Source of the DNA: Trogon surrucura
Lineage: Eukaryota; Chordata; Aves; Trogoniformes; Trogonidae
Assembly: GCA_020746105.1 (NCBI GenBank)
Contig: CM036657.1
Coordinates: forward strand, 6,362,572-6,426,571
Length of the DNA stretch: 64,000 nt
Reading direction: 5' to 3'
Numbering within the stretch: the first letter of the stretch is position 1; each line of letters opens with the position of its first letter. Below are positions 31,463 to 41,345 of this stretch, in pieces. Both the position numbers and the translations under genes were made by a program. The notes beneath the pieces are model-generated. The model worked only from the letters and a program-made list of their open reading frames with translations. It did not search any database and was not told the DNA's origin.

Positions 31463-32302
31463 TGTCCTGGGTTTAGCTGAAAACCCAGTCCTGTTTAGTG
31501 AATTTTACTTTCCAGTTTAGTGTCTTCTCAAAGGCTGCACGTTCTGAAGTCAGCAGCATGTTTGTGCAGACAGTGTGTGCTACTGGCAGTGATAACACCT
31601 GATGTTTACAGTCACTGCCTGGGGCTGGGATGCAGAAAGGCTCTTGCTTATACTTATTCCTATAGTGACCAAGGCCACTGCTGGCTCTTGTGTGCCACGC
31701 TGGGGGTGCTGGGTAGTAAGAGGGGGGCACAAGGAAGTAAAAGGTGGCACCTCCGGGGGGTAACAGACAGGACAGATGACCAACGAGAGTATTCCATCCC
31801 ATATACGTCATATTTAGTATAAATTGAGTGATCACGAGAGTTTCGTCCCTTTTTTTCGGCCCTTTTGCCCCTTTTGCCCTTTTTCGGCCTTTTCGCCCTT
31901 CTTTTCCTGCAACAGCCGGTGTCCAGAGAGGACTCCATCTGACCTCCTGATTTTGATCCGGATCCTGAGTTCCCGAATCCAGCTCCCTGTTTCCAGCTCC
32001 CGCCGCCGTTGAGCCTGGGGTTTCCCCAGTGCCTCCTGCTCTGCAGCACCAGTGGTGATTTCTATCGGGGGAGGGAGTCGGGTTCGATACCGGGCTACTA
32101 TCTATAGTTGTATATAATTCTTTACTTTTATCTTTTCACCATTATTCCTATTATTTTCATTTCATATTAAAGCTGTTCTAGTTTTTTTCTCATCTGTAAG
32201 TCTCTCTGCCTCATTCCCTTTTCTCTTCCCGTTTGGGGGGGGAAGAGGGGGTTAGAGAGCGTCTGTCCGCGTTAGTGGCCTGCCCAGCCCTAACCCGCGA
32301 CA
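31463..32302 (+). mobile_element. ERVL-B 5' LTR
   Basis: 840 bp from TGTCCTGGGTTTAGCT to ACCCGCGACA. TTAGTATAAAT (near 31814) is the probable TATA box; ATATTAAAG (near 32164) is the likely polyadenylation signal. A pyrimidine-rich tract with repeated CCCTTTT/GGCC units at 31845-31910 separates them and marks the R region. Confidence 0.95.
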
Positions 32303-32309
32303 GATTTAT

Positions 32310-32327
32310 TGGCGCCCAACGTGGGGC
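32310..32327 (+). other. Primer-binding site, tRNA-Lys1,2 (ERVL-B)
   Basis: TGGCGCCCAACGTGGGGC, a full 18-base tRNA-Lys1,2-type primer-binding site, seven bases (GATTTAT) after the LTR. ERVLs are named for Leu primers, so a Lys site in a class III-type element is notable. Confidence 0.95.
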
Positions 32328-32500
32328 AAGAAAACAAACACCAATCAGGCTCAGACTATTTTACCAGCTATTTAGACACAACTGGGCTCTGATATATTGC
32401 CCGCATAGTTTAAATTCCATCCGGTGCAGCTGAGAGCATATCAGATCTTTTCTTTGAGAGTTCTGAAGGTTTAGAGGAGAAAAACCGGACAGCTCACATC

Positions 32501-34282
32501 ATGTTATCGGTCGGTGAAATGTTATGTCATGTTCTTTTAAATGTGGGTTCCTCCCTGGGTGTCAAAATTTTGTCCAAACTCTCGAGGGTGATTTGGTATA
32601 TCTGTCTGTGGTTTGCCTGCTCTGATTTAAAAATGAGAATTTTCACGGTGTTGGGTTTTTTTGTGTCGGTGTATTCTGCAGTATTTTGGGTGATCGGCAT
32701 ACCTGAATACCTTAAGAGCACAATGATGAATTTTGTTTTTAACTACACTTTCAATTTCACCTTAGGAAATTATACTAATTTGTTTGCTAATCTGAGTATA
32801 CCAGGTTTTGAGGATTGTGATTGTGAATGCAGTTATTTTAATCGAAAGATTGAATTGCTATTGATTCTGATGTTAATGCCCATGAATCTCTTGGCATTGT
32901 GGCGTTTCTGTAGGAATTTGTGCAAGTCATTGAGTATCACTGTGTCCTTTAACACTCAGTGTGTATCAGCAAATGTTGCCCCTGTGACTAGAAAGAAACA
33001 TCGGAGAAAGTCAATTGCCCTACCAACAGATAACATAACTCCAGGACAAAGCCCTCCTAAAGTAGCACCATCAGATGACTCAGATTCAGACTCAGGAAAG
33101 AAAGCTGGTATCCCTGTGACTGGGAAGAAAAATCTAACAAAGACAAATCACCCAACATCAGATGGGTCTGATGCAGGAAAGGGTCCTTCCCAATCGAAGT
33201 CATCAGATAGTTCAGGGTCAGAATCAGACGTAGCTGTCAAACCTTTAACTCTGAGGGACATGCGAGATGTGAGAAAGGACTTTGGCCGTCTTGAGGGTGA
33301 ATCATATTACAGGTGGTTACTCCGGTGCTGGGATAAAGGAGCCGAGACCATTAATCTGAACGGTAAAGAAGCCAAACAGCTGGGATCCCTGTCTGGAAAC
33401 GCAGGCGTTGATACGGAACTTGCGAAAGACGACAACAGTCTCAGCCTCTGGAGACGACTCTTGACAGCTATTAAGAACCGATATACCCACAAGGACGATA
33501 TTCCTATCCACACAACCAACTGGACCAGCATGGAGAAAGGCATTAAGTTCCTGAGAGAACTAGCAGTGAGAGAGGTGATTTACAGCGATCCACAAACAAT
33601 TTTAAACCCTGATGAAATGCCCTGCCACAAACACGTTATTCAGATGTTTGTGAGGAGTGCACCACCAATATATAAGCACACCTTATCAACAATGGTCTGG
33701 GCATTAGATGGAGATGGTCAGGTACCAACAGTGAGTGAAGTGGCCAACAAAGCACGACAATATGAAGACAGTACTGCCAATCCCCAACAAATTCAGATTG
33801 CTGCCATGGAAAAAATAATCGAGGAAAACAACAGATCACTGGAGAAATTAATTGAGAAAGCAATGGAGAAAACCAATGAAACAATTGAGATAGCAATGGA
33901 GAAAACCAATCAAGCAATTGAGAAAAACAGTGAATCATTTGAGAAAAACAATCAATCATTAGAGAAGCTGATTGAAACATTGTCCAAGACAGATGACAGA
34001 CCTCAATGGAGCCGCGTTGATGCTGTTAGAAAATACAGACCTTCAAGATCAAGTAAAAATGATGGCAACTTGTCACGGAATGACTTGTGGATTTTCCTAC
34101 GTGGATATGGTGAGGACATGAGAAACTGGGATGGAAAACCTACTTCTGCTCTACGAGAACGAGTATCCAATTTGCGAAACACCAACAGAAGACAACAATC
34201 TACCACGAGAAAGAACAATCGGAATGTAAATGTAGTTAATACTGTGAATCAGGTAAACCCCGTGAATCAGCCTCAAAATTAG
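32501..34282 (+). CDS. ERVL-B Gag with membrane-type N-terminus (intact frame)
   Basis: A 593-codon open frame. Residues about 46-67 form a hydrophobic segment (RIFTVLGFFVSVYSAVFWVIG). A loop follows with four sequons (N81YT, N85FT, N90YT, N97LS) and a CxCxC cluster (106-110), then a second hydrophobic segment (about 117-134) and a basic stretch (RKKHRRK). An acidic Ser/Asp linker leads to a conserved domain from LTLRDMRDVRKDFGR (about 249) through REVIYSDPQ, which resembles the Gag-derived ENS-1/ERNI protein of chicken as I recall it. Residues about 436-497 are a Glu/Lys/Asn coiled coil. No CCHC knuckle or late domain is visible. The predicted topology is a glycosylated loop outside and the Gag body in the cytosol. 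The frame ends at a TAG in frame with pol. Confidence 0.9.
   Translation: MLSVGEMLCHVLLNVGSSLGVKILSKLSRVIWYICLWFACSDLKMRIFTVLGFFVSVYSAVFWVIGIPEYLKSTMMNFVFNYTFNFTLGNYTNLFANLSIPGFEDCDCECSYFNRKIELLLILMLMPMNLLALWRFCRNLCKSLSITVSFNTQCVSANVAPVTRKKHRRKSIALPTDNITPGQSPPKVAPSDDSDSDSGKKAGIPVTGKKNLTKTNHPTSDGSDAGKGPSQSKSSDSSGSESDVAVKPLTLRDMRDVRKDFGRLEGESYYRWLLRCWDKGAETINLNGKEAKQLGSLSGNAGVDTELAKDDNSLSLWRRLLTAIKNRYTHKDDIPIHTTNWTSMEKGIKFLRELAVREVIYSDPQTILNPDEMPCHKHVIQMFVRSAPPIYKHTLSTMVWALDGDGQVPTVSEVANKARQYEDSTANPQQIQIAAMEKIIEENNRSLEKLIEKAMEKTNETIEIAMEKTNQAIEKNSESFEKNNQSLEKLIETLSKTDDRPQWSRVDAVRKYRPSRSSKNDGNLSRNDLWIFLRGYGEDMRNWDGKPTSALRERVSNLRNTNRRQQSTTRKNNRNVNVVNTVNQVNPVNQPQN
34280..34282 (+). promoter_or_regulatory. 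Amber codon between gag and pol, probable readthrough site
   Basis: gag ends CAAAAT TAG AGGGGC, and protease-pol continues in the same frame with no other stop. ERVL-A has the same arrangement at 16531-16533. Gammaretroviruses express Gag-Pol by reading through a UAG in this position, and the G/C-rich sequence downstream could fold. Confidence 0.65.
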
Positions 34283-34303
34283 AGGGGCCCTGCCTCCAGC
34301 CAG

Positions 34304-37300
34304 GTGGAGGAGAGGGACAACCGAGTTTATTGGACCGTGTGGATTCGGTGGCCTGGCACATTAGAACCACGAAAATATAGAGCTCTGGTGGACACTGGTG
34401 CACAGTGCACTCTAATGCCATCGAATCATACAGGTACTGAAACTGTTACTATTTCTGGAGTGACAGGTGGTTCTCAACAACTGTCTGTATTGGAGGCTGA
34501 AATGAGCCTTACTGGGAATATGTGGAAAAAGCACCCTATAGTGACTGGTCCAAATGCCCCATGCATCCTTGGCATAGACTTCCTCAAGAAAGGGTATTAT
34601 AAGGATCCAAGAGGGTATCGATGGGCTTTTGGCATAGCAGCTGTAGAGACTGAGGACATTGAACAGCTGTCTAGCTTGCCCAAACTTTCAGAGGAGTCTA
34701 GTGTTGTAGGGCTGATGAAAACTGAAGACCAACAGGTACCAATTGCTACTAAAACAGTGCATCGACGACAATATCGTACCAACCGAGACTCTGTAGTTCC
34801 CATCCATAAGCTGATACGTCAACTAGAAAGTCAAGGAGTGATCAGCAAAGCTCGCTCACCATTTAACAGTCCTATCTGGCCTGTCCGTAAGTCTGATGGA
34901 GAATGGAGATTGACTGTAGACTATCGTGGCCTAAATGAGGTTACACCACCGATGAGTGCTGCCGTGCCGGACATGTTAGATCTTCAGTATGAGCTGGAGT
35001 CGAAGGCAGCTAAGTGGTATGCCACAATTGACATTGCTAATGCATTTTTCTCTATTCCTATAGCAGCAGAATGCAGGCCGCAGTTTGCTTTCACCTGGAG
35101 GGGTATCCAGTACACCTGGAACCGACTGCCCCAGGGGTGGAAACACAGCCCTACCATCTGCCATGGACTGATCCATACTGCCCTGGAGAGAGGTGGAGCT
35201 CCGGAACATCTGCAATACATTGATGACATCATTGTATGGGGTAACACAGCAGAAGAAGTTTTCACGAAAGGTAAGAAAATAATTGAAATTCTTTTGGATG
35301 CTGGTTTTGCCATAAAGAGAAGCAAGGTCAAGGGACCTGCACGAGAGATCCAGTTTTTGGGAGTGAAGTGGCAAGATGGGCGTCGCCAGATCCCAATAGA
35401 TGTGATTGACACAATATCAGCTATGTTGCCACCAACTAACAAAAAAGAAACACAATCCTTCTTAGGTACTGTGGGTTTCTGGAGAATGCATATTCCTGGT
35501 TATAGTCAGATTGTGAAACCTCTTTTTGATGTGACTCGAAAGAAAAACAAATTTCAATGGGGCCCTGAACAGCAACAGGCCTTTGAACAAATCAAACAAG
35601 AGATTGTACAAGCAGTAGCTCTTGGGCCAATCCGAACAGGGCAAGATATTAAAAATTTGCTATACACCGCAGCTGGGGACAATGGTCCTGCATGGAGCCT
35701 CTGGCAGAGGGCACCAGGTGAAACTCGAGGTCGACCCTTAGGATTTTGGAGCCGAAAATATAGAAGCTCTGAGGCCAACTATACTGCAACTGAAAAAGAA
35801 ATATTGGCCGCATATGAAGGAGTTAAAGCTGCTTCGGAAGTGATTGGTACTGAGGCACAGCTTCTCCTAGTACCACGAATACCAGTCCTAAACTGGATGT
35901 TCAAGAGTAAAGTTCCTTCCACACATCATGCCACTGATGCTACATGGAGTAAATGGACTGCCCTAATTACACAGAGAGCTCGAATGGGTCATCTCAGTCA
36001 TCCAGGACTTTTAGAGGTAATCGCAGACTGACCACAAGGTAAAGACCTTGCAGTGCCCCCTAAGGAGGTGGTGACACGTGCTGAGGAAGCTCCACCATAT
36101 AATCAGTTACCAGATAATGAGAAGCAGTATGCCCTATTCACTGATGGATCTTGCCGCCTTGTAGGAAATCGTCGTAAGTGGAAAGCTGCTGTGTGGAGTC
36201 CCACACGACGTGTTGCAGAGGCAACTGAGGGAGAAGGTGGATCAAGTCAGTTTGCAGAGGTAAAAGCCATCCAGCTGGCCTTAGACATTGCTGAACGGGA
36301 AAAATGGCCAGTGCTCTATCTTTATACTGACTCATGGATGGTGGCAAATGCTTTTTGGGGTTGGTTAAAACAGTGGAAGCACAATAACTGGGAGCGCAGA
36401 GGTAAGCCTATTTGGGCTGCTGAACTATGGCAAGACATTGCTGCTCGGCTAGAGAACTTAGTTGTAAAGGTGCGTCACGTAGATGCTCATGTGCCCAGAA
36501 GTCGTGCCACTGAAGAACATCGACACAACCAGCAAGTGGATCAGGCTGCTCAAGTGTTCCAGATAGACTTGGACTGGGAACATAAAGGTGAACTGTTTCT
36601 AGCTCGGTGGGCCCACGACACTTCAGGACATCAAGGAAGAGATGGAACATACAGATGGGCTCGTGACCGAGGGGTGGATTTAACTATGGACGCTATTGCG
36701 CAAGTTATCCATGATTGTGAAATATGCGCCGAAATTAAGCAAGCTAAGCGATTAAAACCTTTGTGGTATGGGGAACGATGGTTAAAATATAAATATGGGG
36801 AGGCCTGGCAGATTGATTACATCACACTTCCTCTAACTCGCCAGGGTAAGCGCTATGTGCTCACTATGGTGGAAGCAACTACCGGATGGTTAGAAACGTA
36901 TCCTGTGCCTCACGCCACTGCCAGAAACACTATCTTGGGCCTAGAAAAGCAGATCCTGTGGCGACATGGCACTCCAGAAAGAATTGAATCAGATAATGGG
37001 ACTCATTTCAAAAACAATCTTATAGACAATTGGGCTAAAGAACATGGTATTGAATGGGTATATCATATCCCTTATCATGCACAAGCCTCTGGGAAAATTG
37101 AACGATACAATGGACTGTTAAAAACTACTCTGAAAGCAATGGGAGGTGGAACTTTTAAAAACTGGGACAAGAATTTAGCACAGGCCACCTGGTTAGTTAA
37201 CACCAGAGGATCCATCAATCGTGCTGGTCCTGCTCATTCAGAGCCTTTACATACAGTAGAGGGAGATAAAGTCCCTGTGGTGCATGAAAGGAATTTGTTG

Positions 37301-37474
37301 GGGAAGACTGTCTGGGTATTTCCTGCTTCGGGCAAAGGCAAACCCATTCGTGGGGTTGCTTTCGCTCAAGGACCTGGAACTACTTGGTGGGTGATGATGA
37401 AAGATGGTGAAGTTCAATGTGTACCTCAAGGAAATTTAACTCTGGGTGAGAATACTCATTTTAATCCTGTATGA
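34304..37474 (+). pseudogene. ERVL-B pro-pol, one in-frame stop
   Basis: One frame, broken only by TGA at 36029-36031, where ERVL-A has TGG. In order: aspartic protease (VDTGAQCTLMP, active Asp about residue 30); RT (LTVDYRGLNE, FAFTWRGIQYTWNRLPQGW, catalytic QYIDDIIVWG about residue 304, FLGVKW); RNase H (FTDGS, AEVKA, YTDSW, HVDAH); integrase with an HHCC region (HDTSGHQ, CEIC) and D,D,E residues in QIDYITL, ESDNGTHF and GKIERYNG; and a C-terminal DNA-binding-like part ending at 37474. The first Met shown is not a true start, since expression needs readthrough from gag. All catalytic residues checked are present, so this is among the best-preserved copies, but RNase H and integrase lie beyond the stop. 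Confidence 0.93.
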
Positions 37475-37793
37475 TGTTGTTACATAATACTAACAGTGTT
37501 TAATAAGTGTTTTTCAGAATAATAACCAGTGATGACCAGACCTGACCTCATCGAGTGACATCCAGCAACTGAGCTAGCCTCATCGAGTGACATTCAGTAA
37601 CTTCTTCAAAGTGAACCTACAACCTATGGACACAAACTGTAACGAATCTCACATGAACTTTCCTGCCCTGAGAGACTGCCATGATGGATGGAACCCACGA
37701 TTATGAACTTTATGAATTTACTGAACTTTCCCTATAAGTAGATCATTAGCTCGTGATCAGTATGACGTAAATGGTATGGAATAAGGGGTGGAA
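37475..37793 (+). other. ERVL-B 3' non-coding segment with short direct repeat and PPT
   Basis: Between pol and the 3' LTR there is no env frame. A 25-bp unit, starting CCTCATCGAGTGACAT, occurs at 37546-37570 and 37578-37602 with two differences. AAGGGGTGGAA just before the LTR (37783-37793) is the polypurine tract that primes plus-strand synthesis. ERVL-A has the same segment and repeat near 22850-22900. Confidence 0.85.
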
Positions 37794-38639
37794 TGTCCTG
37801 GGTTTAGCTGAAAACCCAGTCCTGTTTAGTGAATTTTACTTTCCAGTTTAGTGTCTTCTAAAAGGCTGCACGTTCTGAAGTCAGCAGCATGTTTGTGCAG
37901 ACAGTGTGTGCTACTGGCAGTGATAACACCTGATGTTTACAGTCACTGCCTGGGGCTGGGATGCAGAAAGGCTCTTGCTTATACTTATTCCTATAGTGAC
38001 CAAGGCCACTGCTGGCTCTTGTGTGCCACGCTGGGGGTACTGGGTAGTAAGAGGGGAGCACAAGGAAGTAAAAGGTGGCACCTCCAGGGGGTAACAGACA
38101 GGACAGATGACCAACGAGAGTATTCCATCCCATATACGTCATATTTAGTATAAATTGAGTGATCACGAGAGTTTCGTCCCTTTTTTTCGGCCCTTTTGCC
38201 CCTTTTGCCCTTTCTCGGCCTTTTCGCCCTTCTTTTCCTGCAACAGCCGGTGTCCAGAGAGGACTCCATCTGACCTCCTGATTTTGATCCGGATCCTGAG
38301 TTCCCGAATCCAGCTCCCTGTTTCCAGCTCCCGCCGCCGCTGAGCCTGGGGTTTCCCCAGTGCCTCCTGCTCTGCAGCACCAGTGGTGATTTCTATCGGG
38401 GGAGGGAGTCGGGTTCGATACCGGGCTACTATCTATAGTTGTATATAATTCTTTACTTTTATCTTTTCACCATTATTCCTATTATTTTCATTTCATATTA
38501 AAGCTGTTCTAGTTTTTTTTCTTCTCTCATCTGTAAGTCTCTCTGCCTCATTCCCTTTTCTCTTCCCGTTTGGGGGGGGAAGAGGGGGTTAGAGAGCGTC
38601 TGTCCGCGTTAGTGGCCGGCCCAGCCCTAACCCGCGACA
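37794..38639 (+). mobile_element. ERVL-B 3' LTR
   Basis: 846 bp, nearly identical to the 5' LTR. It carries a short TTCTCT-type insertion near 38520 and a few substitutions (for example GGGGGTACTGGG against GGGGGTGCTGGG). Confidence 0.95.
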
Positions 38640-38644
38640 CAAGA

Positions 38645-39689
38645 TTAGACCTTTAGTTGGGCGATAAGCCCTGGTGCTGGGATGCTGATACAGTGGTACC
38701 TCTGCAAGAACCTTGCCTTTAGATAAGATCACAAAGCTCTGCTAGTTTTTATCATCACTTTGCTTTTGAGATGAAATTCTAAGGCTGTTTCCTCATTCTG
38801 TGGAAATCTGTAAATAATACAGCATTTTAACAAATGGGACTAATAAGAGAGATCAGAGGTGCATTTGCTCACTTTATTTTATTTAGACCAGATAATGAAG
38901 CTGGGAGTTGTACTCTGATGCTGTTGGTATTAGTTGCCTACAGATTTGGACCAGATTTGGATTGTCCATTTTTTATTTTTTTTCTCTTTAGTTGTCCTGA
39001 TATCCACTGCTACAATATAAAAATTTCCACTGGCTACCTGCTGAGGGAACTGTGCATTTTCCTTGTAAGCACATCCTAGGGACAGAGCAGCTAATTCTTT
39101 TTAGCTTCATTTCACTGTTTTGATTTCAGGGGGCTTGATATGCTCAGAAGTTGTTGGTGCATTTGACTCCCCCTCTTCTTGTTCTTTATGTGGAGCTGTA
39201 TTTCATATTGTTGATGATATTTGGATGGACTCCAAAAAGAAGAAAAGCTATGGCTTGTCCTGAGAATTGAGATGTCACAGTGATAAGAAATAGGCAGACA
39301 GACAGGCAGACAAGCTGTGCTAACAATATCATATTCCTTTCTCTTTTCAGGTCAAATACCTACTGGTAGATTATACGACTTTTTTTTTTTTTTTTGCATT
39401 CCTATATGCACTAATGATAATAGTACTAGAGTTGCCCGAGAAGCTATTGGTGTTCTGAACACCACCTCTGCATTGTTATCTACACTCTTGAAGGACAAAA
39501 GACAAAGGGAGAGGTTGAAAAGCTTGAAGCTGTTTTTGTGCATCAGTTAATTAATAATCAGATAAATATATTTTCTGGTCTGAAGATGGCTGATAGGAGG
39601 ACAGAATTTTGTAATAAACCTATTTTATGGGGGGATGTTGTTTTTGTGTTTTTTCTTTTCTTTTTCCTAGGGATTATGTAAAAAGGCTA
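38645..39689. other. Non-coding stretch, poly-T tract
   Basis: About 1 kb without a supportable gene. A CAGACAGACAGGCAGACA simple repeat lies at 39295-39312 and a T17 run at 39379-39395. A pyrimidine-rich TTCCTTTCTCTTTTCAG at about 39334-39350 resembles a splice acceptor, but the short frame after it is not recognised. Confidence 0.4.
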
Positions 39690-40369
39690 CCGGAACCTGT
39701 AGCCCGTGGAAGAGAGGAATGCCCATGCTGGAGCAGGTTGGCCGGTGGGACTTTTGGGATGCTGCGGGCGGCTCACACTGGAGCAGTTTCCCCCGAAGGA
39801 CTGCGCCTCAGACTCATGAGGGGTGGATTGACCCTCGTGAGGTGTCTCACATTGGGCAGTTTGTGATGAATTGCCGTTCGTGGGACGACTCACAATGGAG
39901 AGGTGTGTGTGAAGCTTGTCTCCCGTGAGAGGGACCCCACAGTGGCCCTTTAGGGAAATGTGAAGAGTCCTCCTCCAGAGTGAAGCAGCGGTGGAACCAA
40001 CATTGGATGAACTGACCATAACCCCCATTCCCTGTCCCCCTGTGCCGCTCAGTGGGAGGAGGTGGAGAAACCGGGATTGATGTTAAACCCAGAGAGAAGG
40101 GAGGGGTGGGGAAAGGTGCTATTTTCTCTTTTAAGATGTTGGTTTTTTTTATTTCTCACTGCTCTTCTCTGATTTGTTCTTTTAATAAATTTAACTAATT
40201 TCCCCAAAATCGAGTCTGTTTTGCCCAAGATGATAAATGAAAGTGATCTCCCTGTCCTTATCTCAACCCATGGGCCCTTTGATATATTTTCTCCCCGTCT
40301 AGCGGAGAAGGGGGAGTAATAGAGCGTCTTTGTGGGCAGCTGGCCACCAGCCATGGTCAAACCACAACA
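39690..40369 (+). mobile_element. 5'-truncated LTR, long ERVL-type family (copy 3)
   Basis: Matches the 3' part of the LTRs at 2642 and 29941, starting at GCTACCGGAACCTGTAGCC and ending GGTCAAACCACAACA. The first 500 or so bases of the LTR are missing and no target duplication is visible. Confidence 0.9.
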
Positions 40370-41273
40370 GGCTATTCTTCTGTTTTAATTAGCTGAGATA
40401 AAGAAGGGAATTAGCAATTTATCTCAGAGTGCATTTGAAGACTCTTTTGCAACTGTAAATTTTTCATTCACAGTGAGTACTGTCTCTGCATGGCCATGAA
40501 TTAATTTGTGCACTAAGTACAGTCCTGAACGAGTACATCGTTAGGTTCCCATGGATCCCTAATTGGTCTTTCTGAGTTTTCTGTTTCTCTTTGCATGCTG
40601 CAAGGAGAATTAGTGGTTATTGTGCAAAATAGCTTTTTGATGATCTGCTAGCAGGATGGAATAACATGTCTCTCTTCAGCAGAAGCTTTCCTCTGGATGG
40701 AGCCCAATACTTGGTAACTACACTGAGCATCCCCTAAATCAGAAGTCAAGACCATGGTGTATGACAGGTCCAGATGCAAGCTTTTGATCCACACTTCTGA
40801 GCTGGGAGCAGATGATGCTACAGCAGATCCTCTCATGTAACTAGGCTGATCTCAGGCAATGGAAAGGAAAAAGAGGAACCTCAAAGAAATAAGTATTTAA
40901 CTTGTCTTTAAACTAAGAAGAGTTATTTGATCTATGCTCCAGATACTTGCTGCACAAAACTACCATCTCAGAGATGCACTTTGCTAGTGATAGCAACAGA
41001 AACAGGTAGACATTGGTGATTATTAGCATTTTTAGGCCAGAGATGCATTTTTCTGGTTGTCAGTGTATTTGTCTGATTGCCATGAGGGATCTTGGCACTA
41101 GCTAAGGAGAGGATTTCATTCTTCTGAACTTTCCCCTCTTATCATTCAACCTATGTTCATCACACTAGAGGTAAATGAGAATAATTGAAGAGCAATGACT
41201 TCCTTACTTTTATTGCTAACCAGTGAAGGGTGAGATCTAGGAACATCAGGGAGGCATTTTGTGCTAGGAAGGT
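40370..41273. other. Non-coding, no recognised feature
   Basis: About 900 bases, AT-rich, with no gene or repeat family I recognise. Confidence 0.45.
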
Positions 41274-41345
41274 GTCCTGGGTTCGGCTGGGATGGGGTTA
41301 ATTTTCACAAGAAACTGGGAGGGGGCAAAGCCAGGATAGTCAAAA
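41274..41345 (+). mobile_element. ERVL LTR 5' end fragment
   Basis: TGTCCTGGGTTCGGCTGGGA followed by TGGGGTTAATTTTCACAAGA matches the characteristic start of avian ERVL LTRs as I know them. Only about 70 bases are clear. Confidence 0.6.

Larger units (their letters stand above)
31463..38639 (+). mobile_element. ERVL-B provirus, nearly intact, env-less
   Basis: A complete 7177-bp provirus: 5' LTR, Lys primer-binding site, open gag, in-frame amber codon, protease-RT-RNase H-integrase with one stop, non-coding 3' segment, purine tract and 3' LTR. It is flanked by a perfect 5-bp duplication CAAGA (31458-31462 and 38640-38644). By eye the two LTRs differ at about seven or eight substitutions plus small indels over 840 bp, just under 1%, which points to a recent insertion. 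It is of class III (ERVL) type and has no env. Confidence 0.96.

Noticed and set aside
39300-39550. A host exon after the TTTCTCTTTTCAG acceptor-like site
   Set aside because: The following frame runs through a T17 tract, has no recognisable similarity, and no donor or partner exon was found.
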